Shown here in pieces: positions 18,286 through 26,647 of a DNA stretch of 64,000 nt (its first letter is position 1; each line of letters starts with the position of its first letter). The position numbers and the translations under genes were made by a program. This stretch comes from Streptomyces griseochromogenes (GTDB lineage Bacteria > Actinomycetota > Actinomycetes > Streptomycetales > Streptomycetaceae): the NCBI RefSeq assembly GCF_001542625.1, contig NZ_CP016279.1, positions 3,534,001 to 3,598,000 of the forward strand, read 5' to 3'. Below the pieces are notes generated by a model. The model was not told the DNA's origin and did no database searches. It saw nothing but the letters and a program-made list of their open reading frames with translations.

Positions 18286-18404
18286 GAAACCTGGAGGAGA
18301 AGTTCCCCCGCTCCCTGTGGATCCGCCTCATCATCTACATCGCCCTCGGGCATGTGCTGGCCGCGTTCCTCTATCTGCTGTTCGCGGTCGGAGCCAAGGG
18401 ATGA
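18282..18404 (+). CDS. DUF6126-like 40-aa single-span membrane peptide
   Basis: Forty-residue ORF whose ATG overlaps the XRE-cupin stop (ATGA), so it is coupled to the regulator. The sequence has a charged N-terminus (MRNLEEKFPRSLWIR), one membrane segment (LIIYIALGHVLAAFLYLLFAV) and a short GAKG end. It matches the DUF6126 family of small actinobacterial membrane peptides, which I know as partners of XRE-cupin genes. Function unknown; it could tether or modulate the regulator at the membrane. Confidence 0.8.
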   Translation: MRNLEEKFPRSLWIRLIIYIALGHVLAAFLYLLFAVGAKG

Positions 18405-18443
18405 GATGAGCGCCGAGGGATGAGCGCCGTGCGCCGAGCCGCG

Positions 18444-19241
18444 TCAGTCGAGCAGGCGCGCCCGCAGCCGCTCCCGGGTCTCGGGAGCGAGCCCCAGGCC
18501 CTTCTCGAAGTAGGCGTCCGTGCCGCCCCAGGTCTCCTCGATGCTGTCGAACGCCGCCTGGAGGTACTCGGCGCGGGCGTCGAAGAGCGGGCTGAGCAGC
18601 TCCATCACCTCGGGCGTGTACGCGGTGTCCGGGCTGCCGTTGCGGCGGACCTTGTAGCGCCGGTGCTTGGCGTTGGACTCCAGGTAGTCCGTGACGATCG
18701 CCTCCCGCTCCACGCCCACGGCGAGGAGCGCGACGGCTATGGAGATGCCCGCGCGGTCCTTGCCCGCCGCGCAGTGCATCAGCGCGGGCACACTGTCCTC
18801 GGCGATCGCGTGCAGCACCCGGGAGTGCTCGGCCGTGCGCTCCTTGACGATCGTGCGGTACGAGGTGACCATCCGGCCCGCCGCCCGGCCGTCCGCGAGG
18901 ATGCCGCGCAGCTGGTCGAGGTCGCCGTCGCGGACCATCTTCCAGAACTCGGCGCCGTCCGCCGGGTCGCTCAGCGGCAGATTCACATTGCGTACGCCGG
19001 GCAGTTCGACGTCCGGGCCCTCCAGCTTCTGGTCGGCCGCGTTGCGGAAGTCGAAGATCGTGTGCAGGCCCAGGGAGGCGAGGAAGGCCGCGTCCTCTTC
19101 GGTCGCGTGCGCGAGATGGCCGCTGCGGAACAGGACTCCGTGGCGCACTCGCCGTCCGTCCACGGCCGGCAGTCCGCCGACGTCACGGAAGTTGCGCACT
19201 CCGGCCAGTTCGGGCTCGGTCGACGGGACCTGCTGCGTCAC
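18444..19241 (-). CDS. Tyrosine-protein phosphatase (DSP/PTP family)
   Basis: Cytosolic protein-tyrosine or dual-specificity phosphatase (265 aa). The P-loop is HCAAGKDRAGI (CX5R, catalytic Cys near residue 161); the N-terminal NFRDVGGLPAVDGRRVRHGVLFRSGHL and FDFRNAADQKLEG are diagnostic for the Y_phosphatase3 family, whose members may also act on phosphoinositides. GTG start at 19241 with GGAGG upstream. On the minus strand upstream, GGGCAA-type -35 (TTGCCC at 19319-19324) and TATCGT (19297-19302) are 16 bases apart and could be its promoter. It is convergent with the DUF6126 gene and divergent from the alpha-galactosidase. Confidence 0.9.
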   Translation of the reverse strand: MTQQVPSTEPELAGVRNFRDVGGLPAVDGRRVRHGVLFRSGHLAHATEEDAAFLASLGLHTIFDFRNAADQKLEGPDVELPGVRNVNLPLSDPADGAEFWKMVRDGDLDQLRGILADGRAAGRMVTSYRTIVKERTAEHSRVLHAIAEDSVPALMHCAAGKDRAGISIAVALLAVGVEREAIVTDYLESNAKHRRYKVRRNGSPDTAYTPEVMELLSPLFDARAEYLQAAFDSIEETWGGTDAYFEKGLGLAPETRERLRARLLD

Positions 19242-19412
19242 GGGGGCTCCTCCCAGTCGGCCCCGTCGGCACGGTTCGTCGACGGGCGCTCAGTCGACGA
19301 TACGACATCGATTTCCTCGGGCAATGAGTTGTCCACAGGCGTTGCCACCAGGGGCCACAGAGCCTGATGATGTTCGCACTTGAGCGGATCTGTTGGCACC
19401 TGTGAGGTCTCG

Positions 19413-21497
19413 ATGGCGGACATCGCCGAAAACGGTCGCACGTGGCTCCTGTCGGGGCCCACCAGCAGTTATGCGCTGCATCTCACCGATGCGGACGAAC
19501 TGCTGCACCTCCACTGGGGCCCACGGATCGCGCTCGCCGACGCCGAGGCCCTGGCCGTGAGCCCGCTGCCGGCCTACTGGCCCTTCGAGTCCCCGCTCGA
19601 CGGCCGCGAGGAGTACCCCGTCGAGGGCGGCCCCCGCTTCGTCCGCCCCGCCCTGTCCGTGCGCACCGAGGAGCGGCGCGGCACCGAGTGGCGCTTCGTG
19701 TCGTACGACACCCGAGGCGGCGCGGGCGACGAGGAACTGAGGCTGCGTTTCGACGACGACGGGCTCGCCGTCACCCTGCACTACCGGATGCGCGGCGACG
19801 TCGTGGAGCGCTGGACGACCGTGGAGAACGGCGGGCACGCGCGCGTGGAGCTGCTGCGCGCCGACGCCGCCACCTGGACCCTGCCCGACCGCGAGGGCTG
19901 GCGGCTGTCCCAGCTGCACGGCCGCTGGGCCGCCGAGTCCCTGCTCACCACCGCACCGCTCACCTACGGCGAGAAGATCATCGGCAGCCGCCGGGGCCAC
20001 ACCGGCCACCAGCACCTGCCCTGGGTCGCGCTCGACACCGACGCCACCGAGGAGCGCGGCGAGGTCTACGGCTGCGCGCTCGGCTGGTCCGGCACCTGGC
20101 GGATCGCCGTCGCCCAGCTCCCGGACGCGCGCGTGCAGATCACCGGCGGCGCCGGCTACGACGACTCGGGCCTGCTGCTCCTCGAGCCGGGGGAGTCGTA
20201 CACCACCCCCGTCTTCGCGGGCCTGTGGAGCGACGGCGGCTTCGGCGGGGCCAGCCGCACCTGGCACGCCTACCAGCGGACGCATGTCGTCCCGGACGCG
20301 GAGCGGGACCGGCCGGTGCTGTTCAACTCCTGGGAGGCGACCAATTTCGACATCTCCGAGGACCAGCAGACCGCCCTCGCCCGGCGGGCCGCGGCGATCG
20401 GCGTCGAGCTGTTCGTCGTGGACGACGGCTGGTTCGGCGCCCGCACCAGCGACCGGGCCGGACTGGGCGACTGGACACCCAACCCCGCCCGTTTCCCCAA
20501 GGGCCTGAAACCTCTCGCCGACTACGTGCACGCCCTGGACATGCGGTTCGGTATCTGGGTCGAACCCGAGATGGTCAACCCGGACAGCGACCTCTACCGC
20601 GCCCACCCCGACTGGGTCCAGTACCAACCGGGACGCAAGCGGACAGAACTGCGCAACCAGCTCGTCCTCAACCTCGCCCGGGAGGATGTCCAGGAGTACC
20701 TGTGGGAACAGTTGGACACCCTTCTGTCCGGCGCCCCGATCGACTATGTGAAGTGGGACTTCAACCGCTGCTTCACCGACGCCGGCTGGCCCGGTGAGCC
20801 GTACCCGCAACGTCTGTGGGTCGACCACGTCCGCGCTCTGTACGACCTGCTGGACCGGCTGCGCGCCGCCCACCCGCAGGTCGCCTTCGAGTCCTGCTCG
20901 GGCGGTGGCGGCCGGATCGACCTCGGTGTGCTCGGTCGCACCGACCAGGTGTGGACCTCCGACAACACCGATCCGCTCGACCGGCTCGCCATCCAGCACG
21001 GCTTCAGCCAGATCCACCCCGCGCGGGTCATGGCGGCCTGGGTCACCGACAGCCCGAACACCCAGTTGAACGGGCGGGTCAGCTCGCTGCGATTCCGGTT
21101 CGTCAGCTCGATGGCCGGGGTGCTCGGCGTCGGCGGCGACCTCACCGAGTGGAGCGACCGGGAGCTGGCCGAGGCCCGGGAGTGGGTGGCTCTCTACAAG
21201 GAGATCCGCCCGGTCGTCCAGCGCGGCGACCAGTACCGGCTGCGGCCCCCGGCGGGCGGCCTGAGCGTCGTCCAGTACGTCCTCGGGGACGAGGCCGTGG
21301 TCCTCGCCTGCCTCCAGGCGCAGCGCTACGGCGAAGCGGTGCCGTCGGTGCGACTGCGCGGACTCGACCCGACAGCGTCGTACGAATGCCGCGAAACGGG
21401 CGAAGTGCACCGTGGTGCCGTGCTGCTGCACCACGGGCTGAGCACCGGACTGAAGGGTGACCTGGATGCGACGGTTCTCCGACTACGCCGCATCTGA
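19413..21497 (+). CDS. Alpha-galactosidase, GH36
   Basis: Glycoside hydrolase family 36 enzyme (694 aa) cleaving terminal alpha-galactose from oligosaccharides such as melibiose or raffinose; no signal peptide, so it acts in the cytosol. The catalytic nucleophile is the Asp in IDYVKWDFNR and the acid/base Asp is in WTSDNTDPLDR; FVVDDGWFGAR and FGIWVEPEMVNPDSDL line the active site, and ESCSGGGGRIDLGVL is conserved. The frame is open from 19380, but ATG 19413 has GAGGT at good spacing and gives a normal N-terminus. No sugar transporter is adjacent. Confidence 0.93.
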   Translation: MADIAENGRTWLLSGPTSSYALHLTDADELLHLHWGPRIALADAEALAVSPLPAYWPFESPLDGREEYPVEGGPRFVRPALSVRTEERRGTEWRFVSYDTRGGAGDEELRLRFDDDGLAVTLHYRMRGDVVERWTTVENGGHARVELLRADAATWTLPDREGWRLSQLHGRWAAESLLTTAPLTYGEKIIGSRRGHTGHQHLPWVALDTDATEERGEVYGCALGWSGTWRIAVAQLPDARVQITGGAGYDDSGLLLLEPGESYTTPVFAGLWSDGGFGGASRTWHAYQRTHVVPDAERDRPVLFNSWEATNFDISEDQQTALARRAAAIGVELFVVDDGWFGARTSDRAGLGDWTPNPARFPKGLKPLADYVHALDMRFGIWVEPEMVNPDSDLYRAHPDWVQYQPGRKRTELRNQLVLNLAREDVQEYLWEQLDTLLSGAPIDYVKWDFNRCFTDAGWPGEPYPQRLWVDHVRALYDLLDRLRAAHPQVAFESCSGGGGRIDLGVLGRTDQVWTSDNTDPLDRLAIQHGFSQIHPARVMAAWVTDSPNTQLNGRVSSLRFRFVSSMAGVLGVGGDLTEWSDRELAEAREWVALYKEIRPVVQRGDQYRLRPPAGGLSVVQYVLGDEAVVLACLQAQRYGEAVPSVRLRGLDPTASYECRETGEVHRGAVLLHHGLSTGLKGDLDATVLRLRRI

Positions 21498-21654
21498 GCC
21501 TTATGTCTGAATTGGAGCCTTAATTCCAACTCGCTCTGGAATGAGGGGGCGTGGGAGTGTGGCGCGTGAGGAGCGTCATATTCGTGACCGTGTGTCGCAC
21601 GTCATGTCCACGTAATTCACATATCGGCACAGGAATTTGAAGAAAAGGAGGATC

Positions 21655-21687
21655 CGGGAATTTACGGAGGGTGACCGTGAATTCCCG
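21655..21687 (+). promoter_or_regulatory. 13-bp hairpin upstream of the riboswitch
   Basis: Arms CGGGAATTTACGG and CCGTGAATTCCCG pair fully (one U-G wobble) around the loop AGGGTGA. It lies about 90 bases before the riboswitch core, with no T-tract after it. It may be a protein operator at the DNA level or a 5'-UTR stability element in the leader RNA. Confidence 0.5.
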
Positions 21688-21772
21688 AATTCGATCAGCG
21701 GCAGCTGGGATGCCGGGAACCTGCGGCTTGTCCGCTGCGTCTTGCTCGCCTACGTTCGCCACCAATCCGGTC

Positions 21773-21960
21773 GGAACGCCGAATCCTGCCGCCGCCCGGA
21801 GTCCCCACACACTTCACCCGTGTTCGGCAGGAGCGGGGGACCCGCCAGGTACCACTGCCTGTCCCGGTCTCCGGGGCAGGCTCGGGGTGCAGCCGCGCAC
21901 CGCGCGGCCGGGCAGCTCCAGCCCGAACCCGACAGCTCACCTCGCAGGCGCCGGAGAGGA
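21773..21960 (+). promoter_or_regulatory. Cyclic di-AMP (ydaO-yuaA) riboswitch
   Basis: The conserved blocks of the ydaO riboswitch are in the right order: CGCCGAATCCTGCC at 21777, GAGCGGGGGACCCGCCA at 21831, CTCGGGGTGCAGCC at 21881, and the long 3' block CCGAACCCGACAGCT followed by CACCTCGCAGGCG and GGAGAGGA at 21922-21960. In actinobacteria this element precedes cell-wall hydrolase genes, as here; bound c-di-AMP normally turns expression off. The final GGAGAGGA also serves as the ribosome site of the M23 peptidase, so control may reach translation initiation as well as transcription. Confidence 0.93.
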
Positions 21961-21967
21961 ATGCGCC

Positions 21968-22852
21968 ATGCCCGCGAAGGGTAAGCACCGCCGCCCCAAG
22001 CCCCCGCGTTTCACCCGCTCGATCGCTGTCGCCGGCACCGGCGGTGCCGCGCTGGCCCTGCCGCTCCTCGGGGCCACCGGAGCGCACGCCACCACCACGC
22101 ACTCCGTTTCCTCAAAGGCCGTGCAGTCCCTTCCCGCCGTGGAGAAGACGGCCGAGAAGAAGGTTCCCGCGCAGCGGAATTCCGGCGTGCGCACCTACAC
22201 GGTGAAGTCCGGCGACTGGCTCGCGAAGATCGCCGACGAGCAGCAGGTGAGCGGCGGCTGGCGCCGGATCTACGACGACAACCGGCAGGCCGTCGGCGAG
22301 AATCCCTCGCTGATCCACCCGGGCCTGAAGCTGTCGCTGGGCGGGAAGTCCGCCCGTACGCGGACCGAGTCCCCCGCGCCCGCGCAGCCCTCGCGGCCGT
22401 CCGACTCCGGCGCGCAGACCTTCGCGCCCTCCGCCCCCTCCACCGGCTACACCCTCCCGGTCGACGGCGCCACCGTGGGCACCGGCTATCACGTGGCCGG
22501 CAGCATGTGGTCCAGCGGTTACCACACCGGCGTCGACTTCGTCGTCCCGACCGGCACCTCCGTCAAGGCGGTCGCCGCCGGCACCGTCGTCTCCGCCGGG
22601 TGGGGCGGCGCGTACGGCAACCAGGTCGTCATCAGGCTGAACGACGGCTACTACGCCCAATACGCCCATCTCTCCCAGCTTTCCGTCTCGGCCGGCCAGA
22701 CCGTGACCGGGGGCCAGCAGATCGGTCTGTCCGGCGCGACCGGCAACGTGACCGGCCCGCACCTGCACTTCGAGATCCGCACCACCCCGGACTACGGCTC
22801 GGACGTGGACCCGGTCGGCTACCTCCGCTCGCACGGCGTCGCCGTCGGCTGA
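21968..22852 (+). CDS. Secreted LysM/M23 cell-wall metallopeptidase
   Basis: Peptidoglycan hydrolase (294 aa). A signal peptide (basic MPAKGKHRRPKPPRFTRS, hydrophobic core, cleavage near ATGAHA-TTT) is followed by a LysM domain (residues about 76-122: YTVKSGDWLAKIADEQQVSG to LIHPGLKLSL), a Pro/Ser linker and an M23 (LytM-like) endopeptidase domain with zinc ligands in GYHTGVDFV (HxxxD) and HLHFEI. ATG 21968 has GGAGAGGA, the end of the riboswitch, just upstream; the frame open from 21671 is not used. Expression is probably repressed by c-di-AMP. A very strong hairpin terminates the transcript. Confidence 0.95.
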   Translation: MPAKGKHRRPKPPRFTRSIAVAGTGGAALALPLLGATGAHATTTHSVSSKAVQSLPAVEKTAEKKVPAQRNSGVRTYTVKSGDWLAKIADEQQVSGGWRRIYDDNRQAVGENPSLIHPGLKLSLGGKSARTRTESPAPAQPSRPSDSGAQTFAPSAPSTGYTLPVDGATVGTGYHVAGSMWSSGYHTGVDFVVPTGTSVKAVAAGTVVSAGWGGAYGNQVVIRLNDGYYAQYAHLSQLSVSAGQTVTGGQQIGLSGATGNVTGPHLHFEIRTTPDYGSDVDPVGYLRSHGVAVG

Positions 22853-22891
22853 GGCGCCGCGCCCCTCTGGAGAGCACCTGCCTGACACGCG

Positions 22892-22930
22892 GCCGAAGGC
22901 CGGACCCGATCCCCGGGTCCGGCCTTCGGC
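22892..22930 (+). terminator. Strong terminator, perfect 16-bp stem
   Basis: Arms GCCGAAGGCCGGACCC and GGGTCCGGCCTTCGGC pair without a mismatch around a 7-base loop, 40 bases after the M23 stop and followed by GTT. This is among the strongest hairpins in the window and insulates the c-di-AMP-controlled gene from the SGNH gene. Confidence 0.9.
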
Positions 22931-23073
22931 GTTGCGCTCGTTCGCCGCGTCAACGCGTGTGGCCAGGGCCTTATTCCAGGTTCACCAACTATTCAAAGGT
23001 GTCTTATGTCACCGCTCGTCAACCCCTTATTACGGTCGCGTAAGTCACATCCGAAGGTGAATCATGGTCCGAT

Positions 23074-23892
23074 GTGGCAGACGATTCGAAGAGTGACAAC
23101 ACATCAGTGATCGGGTCGTACGTGGCGGTGGGGGACAGCTTCACCGAGGGCGTCGGCGATCCCGGCCCCGACGGGGCGTTCGTGGGCTGGGCCGACCGGT
23201 TCGCGGTACTGCTCGCCGACCGGCGGCCCGAGGGCGACTTCGCGTACACGAACCTGGCCGTGCGCGGAAAGCTGCTCGACCAGATCATGGCCGACCAGCT
23301 TCCGCAGGCCGTCGAACTGGCCCCGGATCTGGTCTCCTTCTGTGCGGGCGGCAACGACATCATCCGGCCCGGCACCGACCCGGACGAGGTGGCCGAGCGC
23401 TTCGAGCGGGCCGTGGCCCAGCTCACCGAGGTCGCCGGCACCGTGCTGGTGACGACCGGCTTCGACACCCGTGGCGTCCCCTTGCTCAAGCACCTGCGCG
23501 GCAAGATCGCCACCTACAACGGGCATGTGCGTGCCGTCGCGGACCGGTACGGCTGTCCCGTGCTCGACCTGTGGTCCCTCAAGTCCGTCCAGGACCGAAG
23601 GGCCTGGGACGACGACCGGCTGCACCTCTCGCCCGAGGGACACACGCGCGTGGCGCTGCGCGCCGGCCAGGCCCTCGGCCTCGAGGTCCCGGCCGATCCG
23701 GAGCAGCCCTGGCCGGAACTGCCGCCCCGGGGCACCCTGGAGATCCGCCGGGACGACGTCCACTGGGCCCGCGAGTACCTCGTGCCGTGGATCGGACGCC
23801 GACTGCGCGGCGAGTCCTCCGGGGACCATGTGACGGCGAAGGGCGCCCTGTCGCCGGACGACATCAAGATGCGGATCGCATCGGTCGCCTGA
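23074..23892 (+). CDS. SGNH/GDSL-family hydrolase
   Basis: Esterase or lipase of the SGNH superfamily (272 aa), cytosolic (no signal peptide). Block I is VAVGDSFTEGVGD with the nucleophile Ser near residue 21, block II NLAVRG, block III GGNDI, block V DDRLHLSPEGH with catalytic Asp and His. GTG 23074 is the only workable upstream start; GAAGGTGA lies 13 bases before it, a long spacing, and a GTG at 23107 is possible. The substrate cannot be told. It is convergent with the TetR gene, with a shared hairpin between. Confidence 0.9.
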   Translation: MADDSKSDNTSVIGSYVAVGDSFTEGVGDPGPDGAFVGWADRFAVLLADRRPEGDFAYTNLAVRGKLLDQIMADQLPQAVELAPDLVSFCAGGNDIIRPGTDPDEVAERFERAVAQLTEVAGTVLVTTGFDTRGVPLLKHLRGKIATYNGHVRAVADRYGCPVLDLWSLKSVQDRRAWDDDRLHLSPEGHTRVALRAGQALGLEVPADPEQPWPELPPRGTLEIRRDDVHWAREYLVPWIGRRLRGESSGDHVTAKGALSPDDIKMRIASVA

Positions 23893-23904
23893 CGGCCCGC
23901 GCCC

Positions 23905-23939
23905 GTGCCCCGTACCGCAGGCTCAGCGGTGCGGGGCAC
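23905..23939. terminator. Bidirectional terminator between SGNH and TetR genes
   Basis: Arms GTGCCCCGTACCGC and GCGGTGCGGGGCAC form a 14-bp stem with one wobble pair and a 7-base loop, centred between the two convergent stops. Confidence 0.8.
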
Positions 23940-23963
23940 ACGTGTGCGCCCGCCCCGGCCCGC

Positions 23964-24584
23964 TCACCGCCCCGGCGCGGTCAACGCCTCCCGCTCCAGC
24001 CCGAGTTCCCGGGCCAGGGCGTCGTCCACCCATGCCTGGGCCCGCGCGCGCGGCACCGCGCCCGGATACGACGTCAGCTGCACGGCCAGCCCGTCCAGGA
24101 GCGCGGTCAGCCGAAGGGCCGCCCCCATCGGGTCGGCGCACACGAACTCGCCCGCCGCCACGCCCTCCGCGATGACCTCGGCGATCGCGGCCTTCCACTG
24201 CTTGTCGAGGTCCCGCGCGACCTCCCGGAGAGCGGGTTCGCGCAGCGCCACCGCCCAGCCCTCGATCCACAGCCGCCAGCCCTTGGCCTGGCCCGTGGGC
24301 GCGTACCAGCGCACCGCCGCCCGCAGCCGGCGCAGCGCGGTGGTCCGCCGGCCCAGCAGCCCCCGCAGATGCGCGAGGTCGTCCTCGGCCGCATAGGCGA
24401 AGGCGGCGGCGACCAGCTTCTCCTTCGTCGAGAAGTGATACAGCACCAGCGCGTTGCTCACGCCGAGCGACGAGGCCACATCGGCGATCCTGACCGCCGC
24501 CACGCCCCGCGCCTCGATCTGCCCGATGGCCGCCCGCAGCAGATCCTCCCGCCGCTTGGCCACACTCAACCGCACTCTCGCCAC
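23964..24584 (-). CDS. TetR-family transcriptional regulator (BetI-like)
   Basis: DNA-binding repressor (206 aa). The N-terminal helix-turn-helix is clear (RREDLLRAAIGQIEARGVAAVRIADVASSLGVSNALVLYHFSTKEKLVAAAF, residues about 11-63). The C-terminal domain is of the BetI/TetR_C_6 type (DLDKQWKAAIAEVIAEGVAAGEF). ATG start at 24584. Its stop-side neighbour is convergent and the acyl-CoA ligase lies upstream in the same direction about 90 bases away, so it could be co-transcribed with, or regulate, that ligase. The ligand is unknown. Confidence 0.88.
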   Translation of the reverse strand: MARVRLSVAKRREDLLRAAIGQIEARGVAAVRIADVASSLGVSNALVLYHFSTKEKLVAAAFAYAAEDDLAHLRGLLGRRTTALRRLRAAVRWYAPTGQAKGWRLWIEGWAVALREPALREVARDLDKQWKAAIAEVIAEGVAAGEFVCADPMGAALRLTALLDGLAVQLTSYPGAVPRARAQAWVDDALARELGLEREALTAPGR

Positions 24585-24674
24585 GCGGCCACCCTAGCCT
24601 GCCCGTTCGCTTCGGGTGAGCCGCGCCGGGTCCCACGGTGGCGCGACGGCGACGAGAGGAGTGTGCGCCTGGGC

Positions 24675-26573
24675 TCAGGCCTCGCCGCGCAGTACGGGAC
24701 GCAGGGTGTCGAGGACGGTCGGGTCGTCGATGGTGGAGGGGAGTTCCGGATCCCCGCCGTCGGCGATCTCCCGCATGGTGCGCCGCAGGATCTTCCCCGA
24801 CCGGGTCTTGGGCAGTGCGGCGACGATGTCCACGCGGCGCAGCGCTGCCACCGGGCCGATGGTCTCGCGGACCAAGGCCACGAGCTCGGCCACGACCTCC
24901 TCGGGGCTTCGTACGGTGCCGGCCTTGAGGACGACGAAGCCGCGCGGCACCTGGCCCTTGAGCGCGTCGGCGACGCCCACGACGGTGCATTCCGCGACGT
25001 CCGGGTGGCCGCTGAGGACTTCCTCCAGGGCGCCGGTGGACAGGCGGTGCCCCGCGACGTTGATCACGTCGTCGGTGCGGCCCATGATGAACACGTAGCC
25101 GTCCGCGTCCTTGTGTCCGCCGTCCCCCGACAGGTAGTAGCCCTCGTACGCGGAGAGGTAGGAGCGTACGTACCACTCGTCGTCGCCCCACAACGAGGTC
25201 AGCGTGCCCGGCGGGAGGGGGAGCCGGATCGCGACGGCCCCGTCCGTGCCCGCATCCACCTCGCGGCCCGCCGTGTCGAGCACCCGGACGTCGTAGCCGG
25301 GCATCGGCACGGCGGCGGAACCCGGCTTGACCGGCAGGGGATCCAGGCCCACGGGGTTGGCGACGATCGGCCAGCCCGTCTCCGTCTGCCACCAGTTGTC
25401 GATCACGGGGATGCCCAGCAGGCCGCCCGCCCAGTGCTGCGTTCCGGGGTCCAGACGCTCTCCGGCGAGGAAGAGATGACGCAGCGAGCTGGTGTCGTGC
25501 CCGCGCAGCAGGGTCCCCTCAGGGTCCTCCCGTTTGACGGCACGGATGGCCGTCGGCGCCGTGAACAGCGTGTTCACCCGGTGCTGGGCGACGACCCGCC
25601 ACAGCGCGCCGGCGTCCGGAGTACCGACCGGCTTGCCCTCGTAGAGCACCGTGGTGCAGCCGGTCAGCAGCGGGGCGTAGACGATGTACGAGTGGCCGAC
25701 CACCCAGCCGACGTCGGACGCCGCCCAGAACACGTCGCCGGGACCGGCGCCGAAGACGTTCTCCATCGACCAGCGCAGCGCGACGGCGTGGCCGCCGTTG
25801 TCCCGCACCACACCCTTGGGCCGGCCGGTGGTGCCGGAGGTGTAGAGCACGTAGAGCGGGTCGCGCGCGTCGACCGTGACGCAGTCCACGGGGGCGGCCT
25901 TGCTCATGGCCTCGTCCCAGTCGATGTCGCGTTCGGTCAGGTCGGCCGGGAGCTGGCGGCGCTGCCGGATGACGCAGTGGTCCGGCTGGTGGTGTGCGCG
26001 GGTGAGGGCGGCGTCGAGAAGGGGCTTGTAGGGGACCAGGCGGGACGGCTCGATGCCGCACGAGGCGGAGACGACCACCTTCGGGCGGGCGTCGTCGATG
26101 CGGGTCGCCAGCTCGTGCGCGGCGAATCCGCCGAAGACCACCGAGTGCACGGCCCCGATGCGGGCGCATGCCAGCATCGCGATGACGGCCTCCGGGATCA
26201 TCGGGAGGTAGATCGCGACACGGTCGCCCTTGGTCACCCCGAGGTCGCTCAGCACACCGGCGAAGCGCGCGACCTCGTCCCGCAACTCGCGGTAGGTGTA
26301 CGAGGCCACGGTGTCGGTGACGGGGCTGTCGTACACCAGCGCGACACGGTCGCCGTGGCCGCCCTCGACATGCCGGTCGAGGGCGTTGTGGCAGGTGTTC
26401 AGCCGTCCGTCGGGAAACCAGCCGTACAGCGGCGCGCGCGAGGAGTCCAGGGCTCGGCCGGGCGGGGTCGCCCAGTCGATGTCGCGGGCGGCATCGAGCC
26501 AGAAGCCCTCAGGATCCTCCAGGCTGCGCCGGTAGGCGGCGAAGTACTCGCCCTCGTCGAGGGTGCTTGGCAT
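24675..26573 (-). CDS. Propionyl-CoA synthetase-type acyl-CoA ligase
   Basis: Adenylate-forming ligase (632 aa) that activates a short-chain acid, most likely propionate, to its CoA thioester in the cytosol. The P-loop YTSGTTGRPKGVVRDNGGHA is the PrpE variant; acetyl-CoA synthetases have a different follow-on. Other motifs: GEYFAAYRRSLEDPEGFW, DNWWQTETGWPIVAN, YYLSGDGGHKDADGYVFIMGR and the C-terminal catalytic lysine in PKTRSGKILRR, which is also the usual site of acetylation control. Start ATG 26573 with GAGAGGA upstream; the frame stays open further upstream but overlaps the creatininase gene. Acid specificity is inferred from the PrpE features. Confidence 0.9.
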   Translation of the reverse strand: MPSTLDEGEYFAAYRRSLEDPEGFWLDAARDIDWATPPGRALDSSRAPLYGWFPDGRLNTCHNALDRHVEGGHGDRVALVYDSPVTDTVASYTYRELRDEVARFAGVLSDLGVTKGDRVAIYLPMIPEAVIAMLACARIGAVHSVVFGGFAAHELATRIDDARPKVVVSASCGIEPSRLVPYKPLLDAALTRAHHQPDHCVIRQRRQLPADLTERDIDWDEAMSKAAPVDCVTVDARDPLYVLYTSGTTGRPKGVVRDNGGHAVALRWSMENVFGAGPGDVFWAASDVGWVVGHSYIVYAPLLTGCTTVLYEGKPVGTPDAGALWRVVAQHRVNTLFTAPTAIRAVKREDPEGTLLRGHDTSSLRHLFLAGERLDPGTQHWAGGLLGIPVIDNWWQTETGWPIVANPVGLDPLPVKPGSAAVPMPGYDVRVLDTAGREVDAGTDGAVAIRLPLPPGTLTSLWGDDEWYVRSYLSAYEGYYLSGDGGHKDADGYVFIMGRTDDVINVAGHRLSTGALEEVLSGHPDVAECTVVGVADALKGQVPRGFVVLKAGTVRSPEEVVAELVALVRETIGPVAALRRVDIVAALPKTRSGKILRRTMREIADGGDPELPSTIDDPTVLDTLRPVLRGEA

Positions 26574-26647
26574 CGCGGTTTCCTCTCTTTTCTTCTCTTC
26601 GGTCATGCGCTTGTGCGGCGCCGCGTCCGGCGCCCCCGGACGGTTCC

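Larger units (their letters stand above)
21498..21967 (+). promoter_or_regulatory. 470-base leader region before the LysM/M23 peptidase
   Basis: The longest intergenic stretch in this part. In order it holds a weak hairpin TTGGA/TCCAA just after the alpha-galactosidase stop, a relatively AT-rich stretch around 21580-21650 that probably carries the promoter, a 13-bp hairpin (21655-21687) and a c-di-AMP riboswitch (about 21773-21960) ending at the ribosome site. No protein is likely; the frame open from 21671 runs through the riboswitch. Confidence 0.7.
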
